A DNA stretch of 64,000 bases from Demequina soli. GTDB lineage: Bacteria > Actinomycetota > Actinomycetes > Actinomycetales > Demequinaceae. Below, one piece after another: positions 10,401 through 17,999 of the stretch (position 1 is its first letter; each line of letters starts with the position of its first letter). A program made the translations under genes and the position numbers. The stretch is from NCBI RefSeq assembly GCF_000971195.1, contig NZ_BBLZ01000006.1:62001-126000 (forward strand), given 5' to 3'. Under the pieces are notes generated by a model. It worked only from the letters and a program-made list of their open reading frames with translations, was not told the origin of the DNA and made no database searches.

Positions 10401-10980
10401 GCTGTCGGGCCTGGACCACGTGATCCGCGCCGAGGCCTCGCACCAGATCCTCAACGCGACCCCGTCGCACGGTGTGCAGGACGGCTCGCAGATCACGCTC
10501 GCGGGGCTGGTGACCCGCGTCGACCGCCGCATCGCGAAGTCGGGCAACCCGTACGCGATCCTCACTCTCGAGGACATGTCGGGCGAGACGGAGATCTCGT
10601 TCTTCTCGAAGGTCTACGAGACGTTCGGGCGCGACCTCGCCGAGGACGCGGTGCTCGCGATCAAGGTGCGTGGGCGCGAGCGCGGCGACGGCGGGCTCCA
10701 GTTCTCCGCGATCGACGTGCGTATCCCCAACATCAACCAGGTCGACACCTCGCCCGTCGCGATCACGGTGCCGGCGGCGCGCGTGACCGCGCCGCTCGTG
10801 GACCAGGTCAAGGGGATCCTGCGCGCGCACCCCGGCTCGATCGAGGTGCGGATGGTGCTCACCGGGCCCGACAAGCCGCTCACGATGCGCCTGGGCAACG
10901 AGTTCCGGGTGGCCCGGTCCTCGGCTCTGTACGGCGACCTCAAGGCGGCGCTCGGCCCCAACTGCCTCGTCGGCGTGTAG
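7438..10980 (+). CDS. dnaE: DNA polymerase III subunit alpha
   Basis: 1180 residues, full length for bacterial DnaE, the replicative polymerase catalytic subunit. It starts with the PHP domain (FVHLHVHTEYSMLDGA), has the catalytic aspartates in KPDFDIDFDERRRGE near residue 420, and ends with helix-hairpin-helix and OB-fold regions (ITLAGLVTRVDRRIAKSG). It is DnaE1-like rather than the error-prone DnaE2. A TAGAAT box at 7425-7430 ends 7 nt before the ATG, so the mRNA is probably leaderless. dnaE just upstream of hisD is a common actinobacterial arrangement. Confidence 0.97.
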   Translation: MPGKDFVHLHVHTEYSMLDGAAKIGDLFSEAERLGQKAIATTDHGYLFGAYEFWNKAQATGVKPIIGLEAYLTPGTARGDRTRVRWGERGQESDDVSSGGAYTHATMWARDTAGMHNLFRLASYASLEGHFYKARMDRDLLQRFSKGIIATTGCPSGEVQTRLRLGQYDEALKAAAEFQDIFGKDSYYVELMDHGLDIEKRVFEDLLRISKAIGAPLVATNDLHYTKKEDATAHEALLCVQSGSTLSEPTYDNGGKRFAFSGDGYYVKSSEEMWDIWGDYPEALTNTLAIAEQCEVSFNTKADYMPVFDCPPGEDEHSWFVKEVQKGLHERFGPEIPAHVQERANFEIEVIAGKGYPGYFLVVADFIQWSKDNGIRVGPGRGSGAGSMAAYAMKITDIDPIVHQLYFERFLNPERESKPDFDIDFDERRRGEVIQYVTQKYGQERVSMIVTYGTIKAKQALKDSTRVLGKPFSLGEQLTKAYPEAIMGKDMPLIGVTDTAHPRHYEGEDFRTLLAQDPDAQQVFELAQGLEGLKRQWGVHAAGVIMSSDPLIDIIPIMRREQDGAVITQFDYPTCETLGLVKMDFLGLRNLTILDDALENIVDNGKEPLVLEELELADEGTFDLLARGDTLGVFQLDGNAMRQLLRQMRPDTFEDISAVLALYRPGPMGMNSHTNYAERKNGRQEIQPIHPELDEPLKEVLGITYGLIVYQEQVQRIAQIVAGYTLGAADLLRRAMGKKKKEILDKEFEPFKNGALERGFSLEAINALWETMLPFADYAFNKAHTAAYGVLSFWTAYLKAHYPTEFMAALLTSVGTDKDKSALYLAECRRMGITVLPPDVNESKATFAAVGGDIRFGLTAVRNVGANVVAEIVKARTEKGAFTSFQDFLDKVSATVCNKRTIDSLIKAGAFDSMGYSRRALNAVHEQAIDSVIGVKRQEATGQFDLFADVEDLGGGVTVEVPTLDEWDKKTKLNLERDMLGLYVSDHPLSGLDHVIRAEASHQILNATPSHGVQDGSQITLAGLVTRVDRRIAKSGNPYAILTLEDMSGETEISFFSKVYETFGRDLAEDAVLAIKVRGRERGDGGLQFSAIDVRIPNINQVDTSPVAITVPAARVTAPLVDQVKGILRAHPGSIEVRMVLTGPDKPLTMRLGNEFRVARSSALYGDLKAALGPNCLVGV

Positions 10981-11038
10981 CAAGGCTCTCCGCGCGGTGC
11001 ATGGGTGGCGCGCGACCGCGATCGCCTAGGTTCGGGTC

Positions 11039-11431
11039 ATGACGGTCATCCGCTGGCAGCGACTCGAGGGCGGCGCGATCGCGCTCGCGGCCGCCGCCGC
11101 GGGTCCGCTCGCCTTCGGGTTCGCCTGGTGGTGGCCGGTCGCGCTCTTCCTCGCGTTCGACCTCAGCGCGCTCGGCTATGCGGCGGGGCCGCGTGTCGGG
11201 GCGGCGCTCTACAACGCGGGCCACTCGTACGCGGGCGCGGTCGTCTGCGCGGCGGTGTTCGCGCTCACCGGTGCCGACGCCTGGGCGATCGTTGCGCTCG
11301 CGTGGGCGGTCCACATCGGGCTCGACCGCGCGCTCGGCTACGGGCTCAAGCACCCCGACGCGTTCCAGCACACGCACCTGGGCTGGATCGGGCGCGCGGC
11401 GCCCGGGGAGGGGGAGCTCAGAGCACGCTGA
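11039..11431 (+). CDS. DUF4260 family membrane protein
   Basis: 130 residues with about four hydrophobic segments and the DUF4260 hallmark near the C-terminus ([19 protein letters not shown]). A TAGGTT -10-like box at 11027-11032 lies 6 nt before the ATG, fitting a leaderless transcript. It is convergent with, and overlaps by 14 bases, the small reverse gene at 11418-11558. Family function is not established. Confidence 0.85.
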   Translation: MTVIRWQRLEGGAIALAAAAAGPLAFGFAWWWPVALFLAFDLSALGYAAGPRVGAALYNAGHSYAGAVVCAAVFALTGADAWAIVALAWAVHIGLDRALGYGLKHPDAFQHTHLGWIGRAAPGEGELRAR

Positions 11432-11558
11432 GCATCGCGGCCGCCACCACGGCGACCAGCCCCAGCCCGGCCAGCGCGACACCCCGGACACGCCGCGCGC
11501 GCACCGGCGCCGACGCATCGTCCGCCCGCGCGCGCTCCTCCCACTCGACGCACTCCAT
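11418..11558 (-). CDS. short single-pass membrane protein
   Basis: 46 residues: an acidic, then basic cytoplasmic-looking N-terminus ([20 protein letters not shown]) and one C-terminal hydrophobic segment, so possibly tail-anchored. On the minus strand CAGGCT lies 6 nt before the ATG, matching the leaderless pattern of many genes here. A copy of the 10-base word sits inside it and encodes the ADDA stretch. The small size makes the call tentative. Confidence 0.45.
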   Translation of the reverse strand: MECVEWEERARADDASAPVRARRVRGVALAGLGLVAVVAAAMLSVL

Positions 11559-11601
11559 GGGCCAAGCCTGCCATGACGCCGTCCCCACTAGAGTGGAGCG
11601 C

Positions 11602-12906
11602 GTGCTGACCAGGATCGACCTTCGCGACCAGGACCTGACCGCCCGCGAGCTGCTCGCCGTGGTGCCGCGCGCCGACGTCAACGTGGGCGACGCGCTCGCG
11701 GTCGTCGAGCCGATCATCGCCGACGTCCGCACGCGCGGCGAGGCGGCGCTGAAGGAGCTCGGCGAGCGCTTCGACGGCGTGGTGCCGGAGCACCTGCGGG
11801 TGCCGCTGGAAGCGATCGACCAGGCGCTCGAGACGCTCGACCCCGCCGTGCGCTCGGGCCTCGAGGAGGCCATCGACCGCGTGGGCCGGTACCACCGTGC
11901 GACGGTCCCGCCGCCGGTCGACGTCGAGCTCGCGCCCGGCGCGGTGGTGTCGCAGCGCTGGATCCCCGTGGGCCGCGTGGGCCTGTACGTGCCCGGCGGC
12001 CTTGCCGTCTACCCGAGCTCGGTCGTGATGAACGTGGTGACCGCGCAGGCGGCCGGCGTGCCGTCGATCGCGGTCGCGAGCCCGCCTCAGAAGGCATTCG
12101 GCGGGCTGCCGCACCCGACCATCCTCGCGGCGTGCGCGCTGCTGGGCGTGACCGAGGTCTACGCCGTCGGCGGCGCGCAGGCGATCGCGATGCTCGCGCA
12201 CGGCGTCGAGGGCCTGTGCGATCCCGTCGACGTCATCACCGGCCCGGGCAACGTCTACGTCGCGGCGGCCAAGCGCGCGGTCAACGGCGTGGTGGGCATC
12301 GACGCGGAGGCGGGCCCCACCGAGATCGCGGTCATCGCCGACGCGACCGCCACGCCCCGGTACGTGGCAGCGGACCTGCTCAGCCAGGCGGAGCACGACC
12401 CGATGGCCGGCTCGGTCCTCATCACCGACTCCGTCGAGCTCGCCGAGGCGGTCGAGCGCGAGCTCGGCGCCCTCGCGGACGCCACCAAGCACCTCGCGCG
12501 CACCAAGGAGGCGCTCACCGGGCGTCAGAGCGCGATCATCCTCACCTCGGGCATCGACCAGTCCGTGGCGGTCGCCGACGCGTACGGCGCCGAGCACCTC
12601 GAGATCCACACCTCCGACGCCCGCGCGGTCGCCCGGCGCATCCGCAACGCCGGCGCGATCTTCGTGGGCGAGCACTCGCCGGTGCCGCTCGGCGACTACC
12701 TCGCCGGCTCCAACCACGTGCTGCCGACGGGCGGCACGGCGCGGTTCGCGTCGGGCCTCGGGGTCACCGCGTTCCTCAAGGCCGTGTCCTTCATCGACTA
12801 CTCGGCCGACGCCCTCGCGGAGGTGGGGGAGAAGGTGGTCGCGCTCGCGAACGCCGAGGACCTTCCGGCCCACGGCGAGGCGATCCGCGCGCGCCTCGAC
12901 GGCTGA
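11602..12906 (+). CDS. hisD: histidinol dehydrogenase
   Basis: 434 residues, normal HisD length. It oxidises L-histidinol to histidine in two NAD-dependent steps, the end of histidine synthesis. Recognisable blocks are [17 protein letters not shown], the [14 protein letters not shown] motif, [11 protein letters not shown] with the zinc ligands, and EHLEIH. The GTG start at 11602 sits 7 nt after TAGAGT (11589-11594), so it is probably leaderless. It lies about 6.4 kb from hisC, so in this genome it is detached from the main his operon. Confidence 0.96.
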   Translation: MLTRIDLRDQDLTARELLAVVPRADVNVGDALAVVEPIIADVRTRGEAALKELGERFDGVVPEHLRVPLEAIDQALETLDPAVRSGLEEAIDRVGRYHRATVPPPVDVELAPGAVVSQRWIPVGRVGLYVPGGLAVYPSSVVMNVVTAQAAGVPSIAVASPPQKAFGGLPHPTILAACALLGVTEVYAVGGAQAIAMLAHGVEGLCDPVDVITGPGNVYVAAAKRAVNGVVGIDAEAGPTEIAVIADATATPRYVAADLLSQAEHDPMAGSVLITDSVELAEAVERELGALADATKHLARTKEALTGRQSAIILTSGIDQSVAVADAYGAEHLEIHTSDARAVARRIRNAGAIFVGEHSPVPLGDYLAGSNHVLPTGGTARFASGLGVTAFLKAVSFIDYSADALAEVGEKVVALANAEDLPAHGEAIRARLDG

Positions 12907-13124
12907 CGCACGGTCCGCGGCGGGGGACGATGCGCCGTCCGGCCGGGGTGCGCGCACCCGCCCACGGACATGCATCGAGGGCCACCACGGCATGACATCG
13001 TTCTCGTGTCTCCACTGGTAGACACGCCGATGTCGGCTTATTCACACCAATGCATAAACCCGGTGCCAAAACCTGGGATAGTCCTCCCATCGCCACAATG
13101 GCGTATTCCTCAGGGGGAACATCG
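12907..13124 (+). promoter_or_regulatory. 218-bp intergenic region before the secreted repeat protein
   Basis: Contains one exact copy of the 10-base word (12925-12934) shortly after the hisD stop, and a stretch of lower G+C (about 13020-13080) that is likely to hold the promoter of the downstream gene. A ribosome site CAGGGGGAAC precedes the ATG at 13125. No clear terminator is visible after hisD. Confidence 0.4.
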
Positions 13125-14327
13125 ATGACTCATCTCCAGGCGCCCAAGCGCCTCTCTGGACGGCTGCTCGCGACCTCGCTCGCGGTCGCGGCCGGCCTCA
13201 CCATCCTCGTGCCCGCGGCGGCCGACGCCAGCACCACTGCGACGGCCCTCGCGCCCAGCACCGTGACCGTCGCCGGCACCGTGCAGACGGCCACCACGAC
13301 CCTGCCGAAGTTCACGTCCGTCCGGACCCCGATGATCTCGGGCACCAAGAAGGTCGGCTCGACGCTCTCCGCCACCGTCGCGTCGTGGAAGCCCTCCGCG
13401 ACCTTCACGTACCAGTGGAAGCGCAACGGCGTCGCGATCGCGGGCGCCACCAAGGCGACCTACCGCCTGACGTGCGACGACCGCGGCTCGCGAATCTCCG
13501 TCAAGATCGTCGGCACGCACCGCGGGTACGCGGCCGCGACCCGCACGTCGAAGCCGACCGACACGATCACCACGGGCGTCATCTGCGCGCAGCGCCCGAC
13601 GATCGAGGGCACCGCCCAGGCCGGCAAGACCCTCACGGCGCGGGTCGGCACCATCTACCCGGGCAACGTGCGCGCGAGCTACCAGTGGCTCCGCAACGGC
13701 GTCGTGATCTCGGGCGCGACCCACCAGTCCTACGCGGTCGTCAACCGTGACGCGGGCAAGAAGCTCTCGGTCAAGGTGTCCTACCACCGCGACGACCTCA
13801 AGACCATCGTGAAGACGACCGTGCAGACGAAGACCGTCGCGCCGCGCGCCAAGGTCGCGGTCGAGGACGGCCGCTATGCCGTCGGTACCCAGATCAAGGC
13901 GGGCACGTACTACCGCACGGGCAGCGACTACTGCTACTGGGAGCGCGGCGAGGACGGCAAGACCAACCCGCACGGCTGGGTCAACGCCCCCTACCGCGTC
14001 TACATGACGGTCCTGCCGACCGACGACTACTTCTACACCGAGGGCTGCAACGGCTGGACGCTGTCCGACGGCACGGGCGCCGGCTCCGGCCGCACGTCCA
14101 TCACGCAGGACGGCATGTACCTGGTCGGCGCCGACATCGCGCCCGGCGTCTACAAGACGACCACCTCGACCACCGAGTGCTACATGCAGCTCGACCAGGA
14201 CGCGTCCATGCGTGCGGGCAAGAGCCTCGGCTACAACATGGGCAAGCGCGCCGTGTGGGAGATCTCGCTCAGCAAGGGCCAGGTCTTCACCACGTGGGAC
14301 TGCGGCACGCTGACCCGCGAGTCCTGA
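13125..14327 (+). CDS. secreted protein with Ig-like repeats and tandem C-terminal modules
   Basis: 400 residues with a Sec signal peptide (basic start, hydrophobic core, AADAS cleavage area). Two repeats of the actinobacterial surface-protein type follow: TYQWKRNGVAIAGAT and SYQWLRNGVVISGAT, each with the YQWxRNGxxIxGAT core. The C-terminal third has two copies of a GxYxVGxxIxxGxY module (GRYAVGTQIKAGTYY and GMYLVGADIAPGVYK), each with paired cysteines. No sortase signal is seen, so it is probably released or wall-bound by other means. ATG 13125 was chosen because it begins the signal peptide and has a ribosome site. Function unknown. Confidence 0.8.
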   Translation: MTHLQAPKRLSGRLLATSLAVAAGLTILVPAAADASTTATALAPSTVTVAGTVQTATTTLPKFTSVRTPMISGTKKVGSTLSATVASWKPSATFTYQWKRNGVAIAGATKATYRLTCDDRGSRISVKIVGTHRGYAAATRTSKPTDTITTGVICAQRPTIEGTAQAGKTLTARVGTIYPGNVRASYQWLRNGVVISGATHQSYAVVNRDAGKKLSVKVSYHRDDLKTIVKTTVQTKTVAPRAKVAVEDGRYAVGTQIKAGTYYRTGSDYCYWERGEDGKTNPHGWVNAPYRVYMTVLPTDDYFYTEGCNGWTLSDGTGAGSGRTSITQDGMYLVGADIAPGVYKTTTSTTECYMQLDQDASMRAGKSLGYNMGKRAVWEISLSKGQVFTTWDCGTLTRES

Positions 14328-14342
14328 GCCTTCGGGCACGGA

Positions 14343-14376
14343 ACGAAGGGGCGTCGCGCGAGCGGCGCCCCTTCGT
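14343..14376 (+). terminator. intrinsic-type terminator hairpin
   Basis: Stem ACGAAGGGGCG (14343-14353) pairs with CGCCCCTTCGT (14366-14376), with further CGC/GCG pairing inside. It lies between the convergent secreted-protein gene and adhP, so it could serve both. There is no long T-run, which is usual in high-GC actinobacteria. Confidence 0.75.
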
Positions 14377-14393
14377 CGTCCCCGGCGGCCGGC

Positions 14394-15422
14394 TCAGCCC
14401 ATCTCGAGCACGATGCGCCCGTCGATGTCGCCCTTGAGCATGTCGTCGAACACGGCGTTGATGTCGTCGAGGTGGAGGGTCGTGATCGTCGGCACGATCT
14501 TGCCGCGCGCGAAGAAGTCGATCGCCTCCTCCATGTCGCGCCGCGTGCCCACGATCGAGCCGCGGATGGTCCACGCGTTGAGCACCACCGAGAAGATGTC
14601 CACCGGGAAGGACTCGGGCGGCAGGCCCACCAGCGTGACGGTGCCGCCGCGCCGCAGCGAGGTGAGCGCCTGCGGGAACGCCTTGCCGTTGACCGCGGTG
14701 ACGAGCGCGCCGTGCACCCCGCCGCCCGTGATGGCGCGGATCTCCGCCGCCGCGTCCTCGGACGTCGCCGCGTTGACGCCCAGCTCGGCGCCGTGCTTGA
14801 TCGCCAGCGCGAGCTTGCGCTCGTCGATGTCGACCGCGACGACGCGCCGTCCCATCGCCACGGCGTACTGCACCGCGATGTGGCCCAGCCCGCCGATGCC
14901 CGAGATGAGCACCCAGTCGCCGGGCTTCGTGTCCGTCATCTTGAGGCCCTTGTAGACCGTGACGCCGGCGCACAGGATCGGGGCCGCCTGCGCGAGGTCC
15001 ACGCCCGCGGGCAGGATCGGGCAGTAGCGCGAGTCCACGACCATGTACTCGCCGAACGAGCCGTTCACCGAGTAGCCGCCGTTGCGCTGCTTCGGGCACA
15101 GGGTCTCCCAGCCCTGCTCGCAGTACTCGCACTCGCCGCATGCGGACCACAGCCACGCGTTGCCGACCACGTCGCCGACGGCGATGCGGGTGACGCGCTC
15201 GCCGACCGCGACGACGGCGCCGACGCCCTCGTGGCCCGGCACGAACGGCGGCGCGGGCTTGACCGGCCAGTCGCCGTGAGCGGCGTGGAGGTCCGTGTGA
15301 CAGACGCCGGTGTGCGTCACCTTGACCAGGGCCTCGTAGCCCGTGGGCTCGGGCAGGGGGACGTCGCTGACGTCCAGCGGTTCTCCGAAAGCACGGACCA
15401 CTGCCGCGCGGAACGCATCCAT
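14394..15422 (-). CDS. adhP: zinc-dependent alcohol dehydrogenase (AdhP type)
   Basis: 342 residues, MDR superfamily, interconverting alcohols and aldehydes with NAD. The catalytic-zinc region HTGVCHTDLHAAHGD, the four structural-zinc cysteines in CGECEYCEQGWETLC and the Rossmann glycine motif GIGGLGH are intact. The ATG at 15422 has a strong ribosome site (GAAGGAG). Two operator-like boxes 65-100 bp upstream resemble DosR/DevR sites, and one recurs before the DUF4914 gene at 54.1 kb. An oxygen-limitation or redox role is therefore suggested but is inference. Confidence 0.93.
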   Translation of the reverse strand: MDAFRAAVVRAFGEPLDVSDVPLPEPTGYEALVKVTHTGVCHTDLHAAHGDWPVKPAPPFVPGHEGVGAVVAVGERVTRIAVGDVVGNAWLWSACGECEYCEQGWETLCPKQRNGGYSVNGSFGEYMVVDSRYCPILPAGVDLAQAAPILCAGVTVYKGLKMTDTKPGDWVLISGIGGLGHIAVQYAVAMGRRVVAVDIDERKLALAIKHGAELGVNAATSEDAAAEIRAITGGGVHGALVTAVNGKAFPQALTSLRRGGTVTLVGLPPESFPVDIFSVVLNAWTIRGSIVGTRRDMEEAIDFFARGKIVPTITTLHLDDINAVFDDMLKGDIDGRIVLEMG

Positions 15423-15467
15423 CGCTCACTCCTTCGTGGGTGGATCGCCGGCGCCCGGACGGGTGCC

Positions 15468-15522
15468 GGTCACCTCAGTCCTATGCCGGGACCCTGGTCC
15501 CGTGTCGGGACCTAGGTCACGG
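15468..15522 (-). promoter_or_regulatory. adhP upstream boxes, DosR/NarL-like
   Basis: CGGGACC-CT-GGTCCCG (15487-15502) is a perfect palindrome; CGGGACC-TA-GGTCACG (15506-15521) has one mismatch; their centres are 19 bp apart. A third, degenerate copy in the same phase may lie at 15468-15483. Known DosR boxes have GGGAC...GTCCC symmetry. The sequence GGGACCTAGGTCACGG recurs with one change at 54192-54207, at nearly the same distance from its gene (85 versus 87 bp). Confidence 0.55.
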
Positions 15523-15536
15523 CCGGTCATCACCGC

Positions 15537-15557
15537 GGACGATGCGCGGCATCGTCC
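15537..15557. terminator. inverted pair of the 10-base word after recQ
   Basis: GGACGATGC (15537-15545) and GCATCGTCC (15549-15557) form a perfect 9-bp stem with a 3-base loop, 47 bp past the recQ stop on the minus strand. This is one of two perfect hairpins built from inverted copies of the repeated word, the other being at 43354-43391. Confidence 0.55.
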
Positions 15558-15603
15558 CCGCGAGCCTTACCCTCGTGCCGGCGACGGGAGAGGCTGGCCC
15601 GCG

Positions 15604-17823
15604 TCACCTCTGGCCGAGCACGAACGGGTGGACCGCCGCCGCGCCGGCCTGGCGGAGCAGACGAGCCGCCACCGTGAGCGTCCAGCCCGAGTCCGTCATG
15701 TCGTCGACGAGCAGCACGCGACGGCCGGCGATCCGGGCACCGGCGTCGGGGCCGCCTTCGAGCGTGAGCCGGCGTGCCACGCCGGCGAGGCGGATCGCGG
15801 AGTTGACGTCATGCCGGTCGGGTCCGGGACGGTCGGCCGCGGGGCCGACGGCGCCCACGGTCGGCACACCCAGCCAGCGTGCCAACCCGCCCGCGAGATG
15901 CTCGACCAGCACCGGCCGTGTCGCCGAGCGCACCATCACGACCCCGTCCAGCACCGTGCGACGTGCGTCGGGGTCCTCGGCCGACGGGCCCCAGATCGCG
16001 TCCCAGTCCTGCAGCACGCGCACGGCGGCGGTGCGCAGCGGCACCGGGGTCTCCCCGTCGAGCGGGCGCCCGTCGGGGTCTCCGGCCTCGAGCAGATCGC
16101 GGAGCTGCACCGACCACCCGAGCCCGTCGAGCCGGGCGACCGCGCGCCCGGGCTCGGCCTGCGCGTCCGCCGGGATGCGTCCCTTGAGGTCCAGCCCGAG
16201 CGTGGCGAGCCCCGTGGGCCACTGCCGACGTGGAACCAGCTCCACGCCCACCCGGTCGAGCCCCGCCTGGGCCTCTGCCACCGCATCGTCGCTGGGCGCG
16301 GCCGGCAGGACGACGCCGCCACACCCATCGCAGCGTCCGCAGGTCCATCCGGTCTCGAGCTCGGGATCGTCGAGCACCCGGCGGAGGAAGGCCATGCGGC
16401 AGCCGTCGGGGGCGCCGGGGGACAGCCGCTGGTAGGCGAGCATCGTCTCCTCCTCCGCGCGTCGCGCCTGGGCGACCCGGGCGTAGCGCTCCGCGTCGTA
16501 GGACCACGGCTGCCCGGTGGCGATCCACCCGCCCTGCACGCGCCGCACCGCGCCGTCCACGTCGAGCACCTTGAGCATGGCCTCGAGCCGTCCGCGCCGG
16601 AGGTCGACCCGCGCCTCGAGGGCCGGGATCGACGTGGGAGCGTCGGAGGAGAGAGCGGCCAAGGTCGTGCGCACCGTCTCCTCGGCAGGGAAGGCCTGCG
16701 ACCCGAACCACTCCCAGATCGCGCGATCCTCGCGCCCGGGCAGCAGCACCACCGTCGCCCGGTCCACGCCGCGGCCCGCGCGCCCCACCTGCTGGTAGTA
16801 CGCGATGGGCGAGGACGGCGCGCCGAGGTGGACCACGAACGCGAGGTCGGGCTTGTCGAAGCCCATGCCGAGCGCGGAGGTCGCGATCAGAGCCTTGACG
16901 CGGTTGTCCTTGAGGTCGCCCTCGAGCCGCTCGCGCTCCGCCGGGTCGGTCTGACCGGTGTACGACGCGACCTCCAGGCCGGCGGACCGCAGCTGTGAGG
17001 CGACCTCCTCCGCGGCGGAGACCGTGAGGCAGTACACGATGCCCGAGCCGTCGATCGACCCGAGCGACTGTGCGAGCCATGCCACCCGGGCGGCGGGGTC
17101 CGGGAGCTCCATGACCGCGAGGTGCAGGGACTCGCGGTCGAGAGCGCCGCGCAGCACCAGCACCTCCATGCCCGCGTCGTCGCCCGTCACGCCGAGCTGC
17201 TCGGCCACGTCGGCGGTGACGCGGGCGTTCGCCGTCGCCGTGGTCGCGAGCACGGGGATGTCGGCGGGCAGGTCCGCGAGCAGGGTACGGATGCGCCGGT
17301 AGTCGGGGCGGAAGTCATGTCCCCAGTCGGAGATGCAGTGGGCCTCGTCGATCACCACCAGGCCGGCGTCGGCGGCGAGGCGGGGGAGCACCTCGTCCCG
17401 GAAGGCCGGGTTGTTGAGCCGCTCGGGTGAGCACAGCAGCACGTCGATCTCGCCGCGCGCGATGGCCGCGTGGACGTCCTCCCACTCGGTGACGTTCGCG
17501 GAGTTCACCGTGGCCGCGCGGATGCCGGCACGCGCGGCCGCGGCGATCTGGTCGCGCATCAGGGCGAGCAGCGGCGACACGATGACGGTGGGCCCGGCGC
17601 CGCGGTCGCGCAGCAGGCGCGTGGCGACGAAGTAGACGGCCGACTTTCCCCAGCCGGTGCGCTGGACCACGAGGGCCCGCGCGCGGCGCGACACGAGGGC
17701 CTCGATCGCGGTCCACTGGTCCTCGCGCAGCGCCGCGTCGTCGCGGCCCACGAGGCGCCGCAGCGCCGCCTCCGCGTCGAGACGGAGGGGCGCTGCGGCG
17801 GTGGTGGGGACGGTCTCGACCAT
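15604..17823 (-). CDS. recQ: RecQ-family DNA helicase with C-terminal phosphoribosyltransferase-like domain
   Basis: 739 residues. The helicase core has Walker A QRTGWGKSAVYF, DEAH in VIDEAHCISDWGHDFRPDY, and the arginine-finger block YYQQVGRAGRGVDR. A RecQ zinc-binding region follows (GCRMAF... WTCGRCDGCGG). The last 100 residues are not RecQ-typical: they carry a PRPP-binding loop, VLLVDDMTDSGWT, at residues 703-715, as in ComF/phosphoribosyltransferases. Such fusions occur in actinobacteria, to my memory. ATG 17823 is chosen as the first Met before the conserved region. Unwinding in DNA repair is inferred. Confidence 0.9.
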   Translation of the reverse strand: MVETVPTTAAAPLRLDAEAALRRLVGRDDAALREDQWTAIEALVSRRARALVVQRTGWGKSAVYFVATRLLRDRGAGPTVIVSPLLALMRDQIAAAARAGIRAATVNSANVTEWEDVHAAIARGEIDVLLCSPERLNNPAFRDEVLPRLAADAGLVVIDEAHCISDWGHDFRPDYRRIRTLLADLPADIPVLATTATANARVTADVAEQLGVTGDDAGMEVLVLRGALDRESLHLAVMELPDPAARVAWLAQSLGSIDGSGIVYCLTVSAAEEVASQLRSAGLEVASYTGQTDPAERERLEGDLKDNRVKALIATSALGMGFDKPDLAFVVHLGAPSSPIAYYQQVGRAGRGVDRATVVLLPGREDRAIWEWFGSQAFPAEETVRTTLAALSSDAPTSIPALEARVDLRRGRLEAMLKVLDVDGAVRRVQGGWIATGQPWSYDAERYARVAQARRAEEETMLAYQRLSPGAPDGCRMAFLRRVLDDPELETGWTCGRCDGCGGVVLPAAPSDDAVAEAQAGLDRVGVELVPRRQWPTGLATLGLDLKGRIPADAQAEPGRAVARLDGLGWSVQLRDLLEAGDPDGRPLDGETPVPLRTAAVRVLQDWDAIWGPSAEDPDARRTVLDGVVMVRSATRPVLVEHLAGGLARWLGVPTVGAVGPAADRPGPDRHDVNSAIRLAGVARRLTLEGGPDAGARIAGRRVLLVDDMTDSGWTLTVAARLLRQAGAAAVHPFVLGQR

Positions 17824-17931
17824 CCCCCGATGGTAGGGCGGGGGTCCGACAAGCCGGATCGGCATGCCCCCGCGCCACGGGGTCTCGGTCCATCGTGAGG
17901 ACGATGCGCCCGTCCCGCCCACGCGCGCCGA

Positions 17932-17951
17932 AAGTTCGGCTAGCCTAACTT
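17932..17951. promoter_or_regulatory. DtxR/MntR-like operator before mntH
   Basis: AAGTTCGGCTAGCCTAACTT is a 20-bp palindrome with a single mismatched pair and the GGCTAGCC core characteristic of DtxR-family metalloregulator boxes. It ends 48 bp before the mntH start. Manganese-dependent repression by an MntR-type protein is inferred from the target gene. Confidence 0.65.
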
Positions 17952-17999
17952 CGAGCGACGGCGCCCGTGGGGCGTCGCGCACGGACGGACGGAGCACGG

